Source: Flavobacteriales bacterium
GTDB taxonomy: Bacteria > Bacteroidota > Bacteroidia > Flavobacteriales > Weeksellaceae
Direction of reading: 5' to 3'
NCBI GenBank assembly: GCA_020635515.1
Contig: JACJZS010000002.1
Coordinates: forward strand, 620,001 to 684,000
DNA length: 64,000 nt
Shown one piece after another: positions 34,950 to 44,075 of this stretch (within the stretch, counting starts at the first letter, position 1; each line of letters begins with the position of its first letter). The notes under the pieces were generated by a model, which searched no databases, had not been told where the DNA came from, and saw only the letters and a list, made by a program, of their open reading frames with translations. A program made the translations under genes and the position numbers.

Positions 34950-34957
34950 CAAATATA
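34950..34957 (-). promoter_or_regulatory. -7 box (TATATTTG) for aspS
   Basis: Minus-strand TATATTTG ending 27 bp before the aspS ATG. Confidence 0.5.
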
Positions 34958-35016
34958 TTGAATTACAATTAAAATATACTTAATGATAATGACTAAGTTC
35001 TAAATTAATCACCTCA

Positions 35017-38000
35017 CTATAAATTTGCTTGCAATTGAACATTTCCTATATGAATTACAGAGTTATTCTCTGTTTTTCTTCCTTGATAATTCAAATTCAG
35101 TTGCAAATACGAAGTTAGATTTCTTTGTATGGAAGCTGTCCAAAGGAAAGAGTTCCCTGACCTTAATCCTTCCAACATTTGGTTTGCTACCAAACTATAC
35201 GAATTTCCTGTAAATTCATTTTTTATATACGACGTAGAAAGTAAAATATTGGTATTCTTATTTTTAGAATCATTCCAGCGAAGTTCTGCATTCAGTTCGT
35301 TCCATTTTAAACTCTCATTACCAATCGTATTCCTCTTATCTTGATTTTTATAATAAAAAGAAGTTTGGAATGAATCACTAATCTTATAATTATACGTAAA
35401 CTGAAAGATTTTATTATTTACGTTATATCTTCTATTCGAATAATTCTCCGATTCAGAACTATTTTTTACGTCGGAATAAGAAGTTGTGAAAATATGATTT
35501 TGCTTAACTTTATAGTTCACTGATGCTTCTTTTGAATTTAATTTCTGAGTTTCTAATCCTAAAAATAAAAAACGACTGTTTTGCTGAATCATCGATTTTA
35601 GACTCAGACTCCATTTATGAATTGTTATCTGATTAAACTCAAAATGCGAAAGAAAACTACTATTTCTAAATAGCACATCTTCTTCTCTAAACGGATTTAA
35701 TTCTATGGATTTATTTTTCGTAAATGAAGACGCCAAAAGATATGAATTTCTGAATGTTATTCTCTTCCAAAAATCAACATTAGATTTAGAAAATTTGCTA
35801 GGAAAAACATTCAAACTCAAATTCAATTTATTCTTATTAATCAATAAAAAGCGAATATTTCCTGTAAAAACTCTGTTGTATCTTGCTAGATCATTAAATT
35901 CTGCTATTGCAAATTCATCTAATTCCTCAATTCCATTTTCGTTAAAATCTGTCCATTTATAAACTCCTTGTCCGTCGGTTACTTTCAAGTACGAAAACTC
36001 TCTTTGAGCTTCTTTACCGCTTCCTAATTCGTACAAAACATTCGTTTGAATTGCTTGATTTATCCATTTTTTATTCCAAGACGTAGTAGATAAAAGTATG
36101 TTTTCATCTTTGTTTTCTTGATTGTAATTCACATTTCTGTAATGCAATTCGGTAAACAAATTTTGGTTTTTATTTTTAATCAATTGAGATGAGATAACTC
36201 CTCCTAATGTGGTGTTAATTCTTTTCATGGAATTTAGGCGAACAGAATCATCTTTTCTTACATACAACCTTGAATTAATATAAAAGTTTGCTGAATCTTT
36301 AATTCTATTATACAAACTCAACTCATTCCAACTAAAACTATCTTGTGATAATTCTTTAGTATTTGTATCTTTAAAGGTATTTTTTTCTCCTCGATACGAT
36401 ATTCCTATAATTTGGTTCTTAATTTCTTTTTCCAAGTTATTGTTAAAACGCACAAAAGTTGTTTTCTGTTTATTTTGATTTTCGTATTGATTATTTTCTG
36501 AATTTAAAACAGATATTTCTGAGTTTAATCTTGCAAAATTAAAGTCATAATTAAGGTTTATATCATTTTTAATTCCACTAAAAATCGTTTGTTCATTTAA
36601 ATAATTAAAGCTGTATTGTGCTTGTAAATTTTTGTATGTATTTTCAGTTACAAATTGAATTCGTGTTTGATTTTGATTAGAAAACTCCTTACTTAAATTA
36701 AAATCTCGATTGAATTCCACTGCATTAATTCGATTAATAATTGCAAAATTCTTCTGAATAAACTGCAAATCAATTCTATTTTTGGATTGAACTTTCTCTA
36801 ATTGTATTTCTTTTAAAACCGAAATTTTCCCAGCAAATCCGTGATTGGAATCGTTGTCTATTTTGGAAAACAAGTTTTCATCTTTGTTAGAATAAGCCAA
36901 ATCTACTTCTACTTTTGTATTGAATGCATTAAATTTAGAATTTGTTGAAAATACTTTTTTATTTGTTGGAGGATTTAATCGTTTTATTGGTGCGTAGTTC
37001 CCTTGCGAAACTCCCGAAATGGGATTCACATATTCAAAAACGCGTCCGTTTACAGATGAATTGGTAAGCACGTAATCTCCTTTATTCTCTCCTACTTCCA
37101 AAAATGAAATGGAATACAACTGCTCATCTTGGTTGGTAGAAAATTCATAAATTTCTTGTCCTGCTATAATTTGTTTTCGATATAAAACTCGGTTTTCATC
37201 GTATTCTGCTTCTTGAACAGAAGTGTTATACATTAGGTTTTGATTATTTCCTGCATTTTTTAATACTTCTATATCCGACTGGTTTAAATTTTGATTGACA
37301 GGATTATTTCTTTGATCTCCTTCTGAGAAATATTGAGTTGAAATTACTAGATTTTCACTTTCATGTTTGGATTGAAAAAGCGTAAGAAATCGATTATAAT
37401 TTTGATTGGTATAAATATATTCTGCCGTAATTCTACTATTTGCCGTCATTAATCGATTATTCGAAAATGTAATTTCTCCTGTATTGTAATTAATTGTATA
37501 GTCGTTTTCCTCTCCTCTAGTAAGTAAAAACCCATTCAAATAAATCCGTTCTGAATCAGCAAGAATTACAATAAATTTCTCTCCATTTTTTCCTTGCAAT
37601 TTATACGGACCTTGATTTGCTTCTTGTCCGATAAAATGAAAGTTCACAAATTCTCCTCTAGAAACACTTCCTGCCACATTTACCGAATGAGAAAAGTTTT
37701 TTGATTTCCAATTTCCTCCTACTTGCAAACCAATTACTTTCTGATTAAACTTAGAAAAAAAATGTTCTTGTTGCATCAAATCCAAATATCCTGCTTTTAT
37801 ATTCCACCTTTTATGAGCAAGCTCTACGTAAACTCTATCAAACTGGTTTAATGTTTGTGAATACCCATCGGATTGAATAGGAATATTATGATCTGAAATC
37901 ACAGCATTCAGTTGTACTTTATCCGTTAACTTTCCTGAAAGCTCTAAATCTAGTGACGATTGTACAGAAGCAGATTGATTATTCCCAAAAGTGATTCCTC

Positions 38001-38421
38001 TAATTAATGTTCCTTTGGAATTAATCCCATTGAATATTTTTTTTTCATTTTCTGATTCAAAAGAAACATCGGTAAGTATTCTTTTTTGCTGTGTTTTTAC
38101 AATTAAAATAGAATCATTTTCAAATACTTTTTTGGTAATCAGGTTAGGATTTATGTAATACTTTAAAAAATGATTTTCTAAGTTCTCATTAAAAATTATT
38201 TTTTCATTTATTCTATCAATCGTATATGTAGAATCCAACACAACATTATTTTTGTCGTACAACTCTATGGTTTCTAAAAGTATTGCTTCAAAATCTTGTA
38301 GTTTGATTTCAGATGAATCTACAGGAATAATTCTCTCATTAGGATTTTTCCATTCATTATTTTGTGCAAAAGAAAACACTGCACACGACGTTAAAAATAA
38401 TATGGAAAAGAAAAATTTCAA
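35017..38421 (-). CDS. Very large outer-membrane beta-barrel protein, unknown function
   Basis: 1134 residues with a signal peptide (MKFFFSILFLTSCAVFSFAQ). A roughly 110-residue N-terminal region with paired strands precedes the segment SKGTLIRGITFGNNQSASVQ, then ISDHNIPIQSDGYSQTLNQFDRVYVEL, which I recognise as a conserved Bacteroidota pattern of unknown function. The rest alternates short turns with amphipathic strands to the end (LQLNLNYQG, IGNVQLQANL), as in large outer-membrane barrels. No plug or TonB box seen and no enzyme motif. It follows the Crp/Fnr gene by 55 bp on the same strand, so they may share a transcript. Related to, but not clearly a member of, gliding/T9SS barrel families. 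Confidence 0.75.
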   Translation of the reverse strand: MKFFFSILFLTSCAVFSFAQNNEWKNPNERIIPVDSSEIKLQDFEAILLETIELYDKNNVVLDSTYTIDRINEKIIFNENLENHFLKYYINPNLITKKVFENDSILIVKTQQKRILTDVSFESENEKKIFNGINSKGTLIRGITFGNNQSASVQSSLDLELSGKLTDKVQLNAVISDHNIPIQSDGYSQTLNQFDRVYVELAHKRWNIKAGYLDLMQQEHFFSKFNQKVIGLQVGGNWKSKNFSHSVNVAGSVSRGEFVNFHFIGQEANQGPYKLQGKNGEKFIVILADSERIYLNGFLLTRGEENDYTINYNTGEITFSNNRLMTANSRITAEYIYTNQNYNRFLTLFQSKHESENLVISTQYFSEGDQRNNPVNQNLNQSDIEVLKNAGNNQNLMYNTSVQEAEYDENRVLYRKQIIAGQEIYEFSTNQDEQLYSISFLEVGENKGDYVLTNSSVNGRVFEYVNPISGVSQGNYAPIKRLNPPTNKKVFSTNSKFNAFNTKVEVDLAYSNKDENLFSKIDNDSNHGFAGKISVLKEIQLEKVQSKNRIDLQFIQKNFAIINRINAVEFNRDFNLSKEFSNQNQTRIQFVTENTYKNLQAQYSFNYLNEQTIFSGIKNDINLNYDFNFARLNSEISVLNSENNQYENQNKQKTTFVRFNNNLEKEIKNQIIGISYRGEKNTFKDTNTKELSQDSFSWNELSLYNRIKDSANFYINSRLYVRKDDSVRLNSMKRINTTLGGVISSQLIKNKNQNLFTELHYRNVNYNQENKDENILLSTTSWNKKWINQAIQTNVLYELGSGKEAQREFSYLKVTDGQGVYKWTDFNENGIEELDEFAIAEFNDLARYNRVFTGNIRFLLINKNKLNLSLNVFPSKFSKSNVDFWKRITFRNSYLLASSFTKNKSIELNPFREEDVLFRNSSFLSHFEFNQITIHKWSLSLKSMIQQNSRFLFLGLETQKLNSKEASVNYKVKQNHIFTTSYSDVKNSSESENYSNRRYNVNNKIFQFTYNYKISDSFQTSFYYKNQDKRNTIGNESLKWNELNAELRWNDSKNKNTNILLSTSYIKNEFTGNSYSLVANQMLEGLRSGNSFLWTASIQRNLTSYLQLNLNYQGRKTENNSVIHIGNVQLQANL

Positions 38422-38476
38422 AAATTTATAGTTTTACTAAAAAACGAAAACAACAGAAAATAATTGCAGTAAAAGA

Positions 38477-39127
38477 TTACGAATTCACAATCAATTTACT
38501 AAAATCAATTTTATTCCGACCTAATGTAATTTTTCCATCTTTTTCTACAATTTTTAAAAGCCGAGAAATACTTTCCCGCGACGTGGTAAGTGTTCTCGCT
38601 ATTTCCTCATGAGTTCCTTTATAGACTTTTTTTCCTGTTGTTTTATGATAATCCAAGAAAAAATCTAGAATTCGTTCATCCATTTTTTTGAATGCTAAAT
38701 TATCTATCGTGTGAAGTAGCTCATCGAAACGTTGTTTGTAAGAACGCATAACCAAATGTTTCCATGACGGATATTTTACTAACCAATCATCTATATACTT
38801 TATAGGAATTCGTATTAGCTCTGTATCTTCTATTGCTGTAATGTTGATGTTAGATTTTACGTTTTCCATGCAACAGGCAAGAGCTACAGAACAAATCTGT
38901 CCTGGTTGTAAATAATATAAAAAAGTTTCTCTTCCTTCTTCCTCTGTTCTGTATATTTTCAATAATCCTGAAAAAACCATCGGAAATGTTTTTATATACT
39001 TGTTTTCACTTATCAATGATTCTTCTTTAGATAAATGTATTCTGCTACTTACTTGTGCTATTTCTTCACATACACCTTCTTCCAAATTAGGGAAATGCTT
39101 TTTTATTATTTCTAAGTTATTATCCAT
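38477..39127 (-). CDS. Crp/Fnr-family transcriptional regulator
   Basis: About 216 residues from the ATG at 39127 (MDNNLEIIKK), preferred over the upstream start. N-terminal cyclic-nucleotide-binding-like jelly roll (SLISENKYIKTFPMVFSGLLKIYRT), dimer helix, and a C-terminal HTH_Crp domain with THEEIARTLTTSRESISRLLKIVEKDG. No Fnr-type N-terminal cysteine cluster; two adjacent Cys (ALACCMENV) lie in the sensor domain, which may respond to redox or another ligand. Divergent from thioredoxin and CoA-disulfide reductase genes, which it may control. Confidence 0.9.
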   Translation of the reverse strand: MDNNLEIIKKHFPNLEEGVCEEIAQVSSRIHLSKEESLISENKYIKTFPMVFSGLLKIYRTEEEGRETFLYYLQPGQICSVALACCMENVKSNINITAIEDTELIRIPIKYIDDWLVKYPSWKHLVMRSYKQRFDELLHTIDNLAFKKMDERILDFFLDYHKTTGKKVYKGTHEEIARTLTTSRESISRLLKIVEKDGKITLGRNKIDFSKLIVNS

Positions 39128-39159
39128 TGATTTGATTGTAACATTTATCACTAAATTTT

Positions 39160-39180
39160 AAAGTATAGTGTTGTTACTTT
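39160..39180. promoter_or_regulatory. Inverted repeat in the regulator-thioredoxin intergenic region
   Basis: AAAGTA-N9-TACTTT centred between the Crp/Fnr start (39127) and the thioredoxin start (39207), with the right arm overlapping a poor -7-like TACTTTG. A plausible Crp/Fnr-type operator; no binding data. Confidence 0.35.
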
Positions 39181-39206
39181 GTACAAAAGTAAAAAAATAA
39201 GTTGTT

Positions 39207-39566
39207 ATGTCTACAATGAAGCTAACTCTAAATGATTTTAAGGAAAATATATTCGATTATATTCAAGAAAAAGAGTGGAACTACAAAGGAGAAAAACCTG
39301 CAATTATTGATTTCTATGCTGACTGGTGTGGACCTTGTAAAATGGTAGCTCCTATTTTAGAAGAACTGTCTAATGAATACAAAGACAAAGTGGATATATA
39401 CAAAGTTGACACCGAAAAAGAACAAGAACTCTCAGCTATGTTTAGAGTTCGTAATATCCCTTCTTTGCTTTTTATTCCAAAAGAAGGACAACCAAAGATG
39501 CTTGCAGGAGCATTAGATAAACAAGGATTTATCGACGTAATGAATCAAGAACTTTTTTCTAAATAA
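39207..39566 (+). CDS. Thioredoxin-family protein
   Basis: 119 residues, cytoplasmic. Active site Cys41-Gly-Pro-Cys44 in FYADWCGPCKMVAPIL; cis-Pro in RNIPSLLFI; GALDKQGFIDVM at the C-terminus. Full-length classic thioredoxin with a slightly extended N-terminus (NIFDYIQEKEWNYKGEK). Located 9 bp before the CoA-disulfide reductase-rhodanese gene; the pair suggests handling of thiols, persulfides or sulfide stress. Confidence 0.93.
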   Translation: MSTMKLTLNDFKENIFDYIQEKEWNYKGEKPAIIDFYADWCGPCKMVAPILEELSNEYKDKVDIYKVDTEKEQELSAMFRVRNIPSLLFIPKEGQPKMLAGALDKQGFIDVMNQELFSK

Positions 39567-39575
39567 AAATACAAA

Positions 39576-41279
39576 ATGAATAAAACAATAGTAATTATTG
39601 GTGGTGTTGCTGGCGGAGCAACTACTGCTGCACGACTTCGCCGTATAGATGAAAATGCACATATAATCATGATAGAAAAAGGCGAAAATATATCGTATGC
39701 CAACTGCGGATTACCTTACTACATAGGTGGAATTATAAAAGACAGAAACAAACTACTTATACAAACGCCACAAAGTTTCGGAAAATTATTTAACATCGAT
39801 GTACGTATTTACTCTGAAGTTACTGATATAGACACAGATTCCAAATCAGTTACTGTAAAAAATCACAAAGATGAAACTGAGTATACTATAAATTATGACC
39901 AATTAGTACTTTCTCCTGGTGCAAAACCTATCATTCCTCCATTAGAAGGAATTAATCATAAAAATATATACACGCTACGAGATGTAAACGATACCGATAA
40001 TATTAAATCTTTTATAGATACTCAAAAACCCAAAAATGCTGTTGTTATAGGTGCTGGATTTATTGGTTTAGAAATGGCAGAAAACTTGCATCATCAAGGA
40101 ATTAATGTTTCTGTAATAGAAGCATCGTCACAAGTTCTAAATATGCTTGATGCTGAAATGGCAACTATTCTTCACGCACATTTTAAGGAAAAAAATATAG
40201 GTCTTTATTTAGAAGATAAAGTTGTTTCTTTTGATGATTTAGAAGATAAAGTTAAAATCAATTTAGAATCTGGAAAATCCATAGAAACCGACATGGTAAT
40301 TCTATCTATTGGTGTTCGTCCGAATGTAGATTTAGCTAAAAAAGCAGGTATACGCATAGGAGAAACAGGAGGAATTTGGGTAGATAAATACTTGCAAACA
40401 TCAAAAGAAGATGTATATGCTCTTGGAGATTGTATCGAGTTTCCACATCCTGATTCAGGAAAACCTGTGATTACCTACCTAGCAGGACCTGCAAACAAAC
40501 AAGGTCGAATTTTAGCTGATAATTTAACCTTAGGTCATCATAAAAAATATACTGGTTCGCATGGTACTGCAATTGCGAAAGTATTTGATTTAACGGCAGC
40601 TATAACAGGAGCTTCTGACAAAGCATTACAACAAGCAAATGTAAAATACACCTCAACTGTTGTTACAGGAGGTTCTCATGCAGGATACTATCCTGGTTCT
40701 CAACCAATGACGATGAAAATTAGTTTTTGTCCGTTTTCAGGAAAATTATACGGAGGACAAATAGTAGGATTTAATTCCGTAGATAAACGCATAGATATGA
40801 TTGCAACTACGATTCAGCACGGAGGAACTATTTATGATTTACAAGAAATAGAACACGCGTATGCTCCACCTTTTAATTCTGCTAAAGATTTGGTAAATCA
40901 AATTGGATTTAATGCTGAAAACATTATAAAAGGATTTTTTAAACCTTTATTACCAAAAGACATACTCAATAGAGATAAAGAAAACACAATTCTAGTAGAT
41001 GTACGAACTCCTGAAGAAGTAGCTCAAGGAAGTATAGATAACGCTATAAACATTCCTGTAAACGAAATGCGAAATAGATTTAATGAATTAGATAAAAGTA
41101 AGAAAATATATTTGTACTGTGGAGTTGGATTGCGTGGATACTTTGCTTCGCGTGTATTAGCTCAGAACGGATTCGACGTATATAACCTAAGTGGAGGTTA
41201 TAAGTTATTTTCCACCTGTATTTTGGAACAAAGCAACGAAATGGAATTTCAAGAAAATTTAGAATCGAGTGTAGTTTAG
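39576..41279 (+). CDS. CoA-disulfide reductase-like flavoprotein fused to rhodanese
   Basis: 567 residues. FAD-binding IIGGVAGGATTAARLRR; the active-site Cys44 in YANCGLPYYIGG, typical of CoA-disulfide/persulfide reductases; NAD(P)H loop VIGAGFIGLEMAE; FAD-contact VYALGDCIEF. Residues about 460-560 form a rhodanese domain with Cys515 in YLYCGVGLRG. This fusion is known to reduce CoA disulfides and persulfides or sulfur. Ends 3 bp before a strong terminator. Confidence 0.92.
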   Translation: MNKTIVIIGGVAGGATTAARLRRIDENAHIIMIEKGENISYANCGLPYYIGGIIKDRNKLLIQTPQSFGKLFNIDVRIYSEVTDIDTDSKSVTVKNHKDETEYTINYDQLVLSPGAKPIIPPLEGINHKNIYTLRDVNDTDNIKSFIDTQKPKNAVVIGAGFIGLEMAENLHHQGINVSVIEASSQVLNMLDAEMATILHAHFKEKNIGLYLEDKVVSFDDLEDKVKINLESGKSIETDMVILSIGVRPNVDLAKKAGIRIGETGGIWVDKYLQTSKEDVYALGDCIEFPHPDSGKPVITYLAGPANKQGRILADNLTLGHHKKYTGSHGTAIAKVFDLTAAITGASDKALQQANVKYTSTVVTGGSHAGYYPGSQPMTMKISFCPFSGKLYGGQIVGFNSVDKRIDMIATTIQHGGTIYDLQEIEHAYAPPFNSAKDLVNQIGFNAENIIKGFFKPLLPKDILNRDKENTILVDVRTPEEVAQGSIDNAINIPVNEMRNRFNELDKSKKIYLYCGVGLRGYFASRVLAQNGFDVYNLSGGYKLFSTCILEQSNEMEFQENLESSVV

Positions 41280-41281
41280 TT

Positions 41282-41329
41282 AACAAGGTTCGAGCTCGCC
41301 TTCGGCGAGCTCGAACCTTGTTTTTTTAT
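41282..41329. terminator. Strong GC-rich hairpin terminator, probably bidirectional
   Basis: AACAAGGTTCGAGCTCGC (41282-41299) pairs perfectly with GCGAGCTCGAACCTTGTT (41305-41322); the CTTCG between allows one further pair. A run of seven T follows on the plus strand. It lies between convergent genes and is far richer in G+C than its surroundings. Confidence 0.9.
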
Positions 41330-41592
41330 ACCATTTCTCTATACGACAGCGAACAACTAGGACATTCATCATCTGCCGAAACAGCAACTTTCTTTTTCAT
41401 TCCCTCAAAATATTTTACTACATACGCTTGAATCCAACCTCGTTTTTGAGAAATATTATTTAAGTCTATTTTATCTTTTTTCGAAGCATCATAGAAATGA
41501 CCTTCGTATTCTTGTCGTCCCCAACAGTTGGGACAGTTTTCTACTTTCTTCATCTTTCTATTTTTGGTAATCCATGAAAATAATGTTCCCAT
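41326..41592 (-). CDS. Small zinc-ribbon protein, unknown function
   Basis: 88 residues (75 if the internal Met at KMKKVENCPNC is the start). Two CxxC pairs, CPNCWG near the N-terminus and CPSC near the C-terminus, should bind one zinc. The middle (GWIQAYVVKYFEGMKKK) is basic and helical. Conserved-looking flavobacterial protein without a known role. Convergent with the CoA-disulfide reductase gene. Confidence 0.75.
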   Translation of the reverse strand: MGTLFSWITKNRKMKKVENCPNCWGRQEYEGHFYDASKKDKIDLNNISQKRGWIQAYVVKYFEGMKKKVAVSADDECPSCSLSYREMV

Positions 41593-41691
41593 TTTAAATA
41601 TTTTTTTAGTTAAACCATAGTTGTGCTACTGAATTTACAAAAAAAATAGATAATTACCAAATTAGCAGAAATGTCTAATTTAAAAGAAAAA

Positions 41692-41964
41692 TTATTCCAT
41701 AAAATAGCGGAAAGTAAAATCTGAATCTAAATCAATTTCTGCATCTTCAAAAACGGCAATTAAATCTTCATAATCTTCTAATTGTTCTAGAGATAAATTA
41801 ATAAAATCAATTTCTAAAGGAAGCTCTATTTCTCCTGTAAGTATGTCGTAAAGAGCATCTAAATTTCTTCCAAAATCATTAGTTAAGCTTAACTCTTCTT
41901 GTAGTTTCTCATAAAAACCTTCTATGGAAACAATGTCATAAAAATCAATTGTAATTTTTTTCAT
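41692..41964 (-). CDS. Barstar-family ribonuclease inhibitor
   Basis: 90 residues from the ATG at 41964, which starts one base after the stop of the ribonuclease gene; a longer frame to 41979 is less likely. Sequence KKITIDFYDIVSIEGFYEKL followed by FGRNLDALYDILTG matches barstar, including the acidic residues Asp36 and Asp40 that plug the barnase active site. It should protect the cell from the upstream nuclease. Confidence 0.93.
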   Translation of the reverse strand: MKKITIDFYDIVSIEGFYEKLQEELSLTNDFGRNLDALYDILTGEIELPLEIDFINLSLEQLEDYEDLIAVFEDAEIDLDSDFTFRYFME

Positions 41965-41965
41965 C

Positions 41966-42487
41966 TTATCTTTTCTCAAAAGAATTATAGTGATTGTAAG
42001 TAACGTAAATCAAACCATCATTAGAGAAAACTAAACGATCTTTCCCTCGTCTTCCGCAGTTGTAATTTATGTCTGCTTCGTAGTATTTTCTTCCATTTTG
42101 CTTAGGTAAATTTCCTTCTCGGTTGCTAAAATAATCGCCACCTATTGCGTGTTTAGGAAGCACTTCACACAAGTTTCCTTTACTCGGAATCCAACCGTTT
42201 TTTCGTGCTTCTTTTTTAGTAATGTAGTATTTTGGGAGTTCTTTCTTCTTCTTTAAATGAGCTACAACTACCTCTTCGGAAGTTAACTCATCTATTTCCT
42301 TAGAATCAAAATTTGAAATTTCTTTATCCGAATCATTTCGTTCTCTTTTAATCATCTCCGACTCTTGAACGGGAGATTCTATCTTTTGGTTTTCTTTTAT
42401 TTCTTCTAATGTTCCGTAACTTTTATAAAGAAGAAATGCAATTATCAGAAGAATTCCAACAATTATGTATTTTAATTTATCTTGCAT
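41966..42487 (-). CDS. Membrane-anchored barnase-type ribonuclease
   Basis: 173 residues. Residues 7-21 form one hydrophobic helix, residues 25-80 an acidic/polar linker, and residues 85-173 a barnase domain: YYITKKEARKNGWIPSKGNL, IGGDYFSNREGNLP, YYEADINY, KDRLVFSNDGLIYVTYNHY. By comparison with barnase, catalytic Glu137, Arg147, Arg151 and His166 are all present, so it should be active. Normal barnase is a free secreted enzyme; here the domain is tethered. The lack of a cleavage site suggests a membrane-bound or exported defence/competition nuclease. The barstar gene follows directly. Confidence 0.9.
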   Translation of the reverse strand: MQDKLKYIIVGILLIIAFLLYKSYGTLEEIKENQKIESPVQESEMIKRERNDSDKEISNFDSKEIDELTSEEVVVAHLKKKKELPKYYITKKEARKNGWIPSKGNLCEVLPKHAIGGDYFSNREGNLPKQNGRKYYEADINYNCGRRGKDRLVFSNDGLIYVTYNHYNSFEKR

Positions 42488-42530
42488 TGAATTCTATTTT
42501 TAAAATGATGAGATTAATTTTCTAAAATTA

Positions 42531-43401
42531 TCATTCATTTAATAATTCCTCATGAGCTTTTTTAAAGTTATTTTCTTCTTCTTCGCTCACTTTTGGAAAT
42601 TGAGGATTCATTGCTTCTAGTGTTTGCACTATAATTTCTGACATTATATTTTGTGCAGTTGCTTTATAATCACAAGGAATTATATACCACGGAGAGTTTT
42701 CGGTAGACGTATTAGAAAGTGCATCTTCAAATGCTTTTTGGTATTCGTCCCAGTACCTTCTTTCTTTTAAATCGGAAGATGAAAATTTCCAGTTTTTTTC
42801 TTTGTATTTAATTCTGTCTAAAAATCTTCTTTTCTGTTCATCTTTGCTCAAATGAAGCATGAATTTAATAACTTTTGTTCCATTTTGATAAATTGTTCTT
42901 TCAAAATCTCTAATTTGTTCATATCTTTTTTGGAAAAACACTTCATTTATATCTTGCAGTTCATTCACGTTTGGTAAATTTTCCGCTAACACATATTCTG
43001 GGTGAACCTTGCAGATAAGGACATTTTCATAATGAGAACGATTAAAAATTCCTATTTTCCCTCTTTCTGGTAACTTGATATAGTGTCTCCACAAATAATC
43101 ATGTTCGTATTCATTGTTGCTGGGATGTTTAAATGAGGTTACTTCTACACCTTGCGGATTGACTCCTGTCATTATCGAACGAATTGAATCCTTTCCTCTC
43201 GTCGCATCTATTCCTTGAAAAATCATAAGCAATGCTCTCTTGTTTTCTGCATACAAAACGGATTGAAGTTCGTCTATTTTTTCTTACTCTTTTTTGAGCT
43301 TCTTTTTTAATTCCTTTTTGGTATGATTAGAGGTTTCCTCCGTTGAAAACTCTTTTAAATCTACTTTTATTTGGCTTTACTTGATATTTAGAGATATCCA
43401 T
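42531..43401 (-). pseudogene. Polyphosphate kinase 2 (PPK2) gene, degenerate
   Basis: The intact-looking part (43256 down to 42531, 241 codons) has PPK2 marks: GVNPQGVEVTSFKHPS, DYLWRHYIKLPERGKIGIFNRSHYENVL and HLSKDEQKRRFLDRI. Upstream, in the minus direction from the ATG at 43401, MDISKYQVKPN is followed by a frameshift, then KVDLKEFSTEET...KKLKKE, an in-frame TAA, then EKIDELQSVLYAENK leading into the long frame. The Walker A loop reads IDATRGKDSIR instead of the usual MDAAGKDGTIR, a pair of compensating indels. Probably non-functional. Confidence 0.8.
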
Positions 43402-43499
43402 TCTGTGATATATTTTTCATAAAATTATAAAAATATATTACAATTTTCAATTTTCTGAACGCGATAAATAATGAGCTACAGTTCTTAGTACTAAAAAGG

Positions 43500-44060
43500 A
43501 AAAATAAATTAAAATCGATCCACACTAAATTATCTGGTGTAAATACATCAGGAATCGTTTTACAACAAAAACATAATTATTCCTCCTAGTATTATGGAAA
43601 TATGCAGAACAATCATATTAATTGTAAAACTTCCAAAATGAATCGACATAGGAGACTTAATAGTATGTAAATAGATACGCTCCACCAATACAAAAAGTAA
43701 ATTAGCATTAAAAACCAATTCTGAAAAATAAAATCTGCATATTGATTATCGTGATTTCTGTATTGTTCCAATTCGCGATAACTGCAAAAAACACAACAAT
43801 AAATACAAAATATATCATCATTAAAAAAGATAGCTCCGCCAAAATCAAACATAGTAGAACCACTAATTGTAACATTATCGTTCTTTCTTAAAAGATTCTA
43901 TCTACAATAATTCTGATAAATTCATTCCACCAAAAAAAATAAATAATATAAAATATCGTCGTTTGCTTATTAATCAATGAAAGCATTGTCAACAACATAA
44001 AAATGAGAATATCCCATTTTCTATAATCAAGTGTAGGTTTATGAAAAAATCTTTAATCCT
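43500..44060 (-). pseudogene. Shattered integral-membrane protein gene
   Basis: No intact gene lies in the 43402-44075 gap. On the minus strand, coherent fragments appear in different frames: TLDYRKWDILIFMLLTMLSL...FWWNEFIRIIVDRIF (about 44030-43890), YADFIFQNWFLMLIYFLYWW (in 43852-43613), then MSIHFGSFTINMIVLHISII and KTIPDVFTPDNLVW further left. Together they read like one multi-helix membrane protein broken by several frameshifts. Family not identified. Confidence 0.45.
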
Positions 44061-44075
44061 GTCATCACTATAAAA

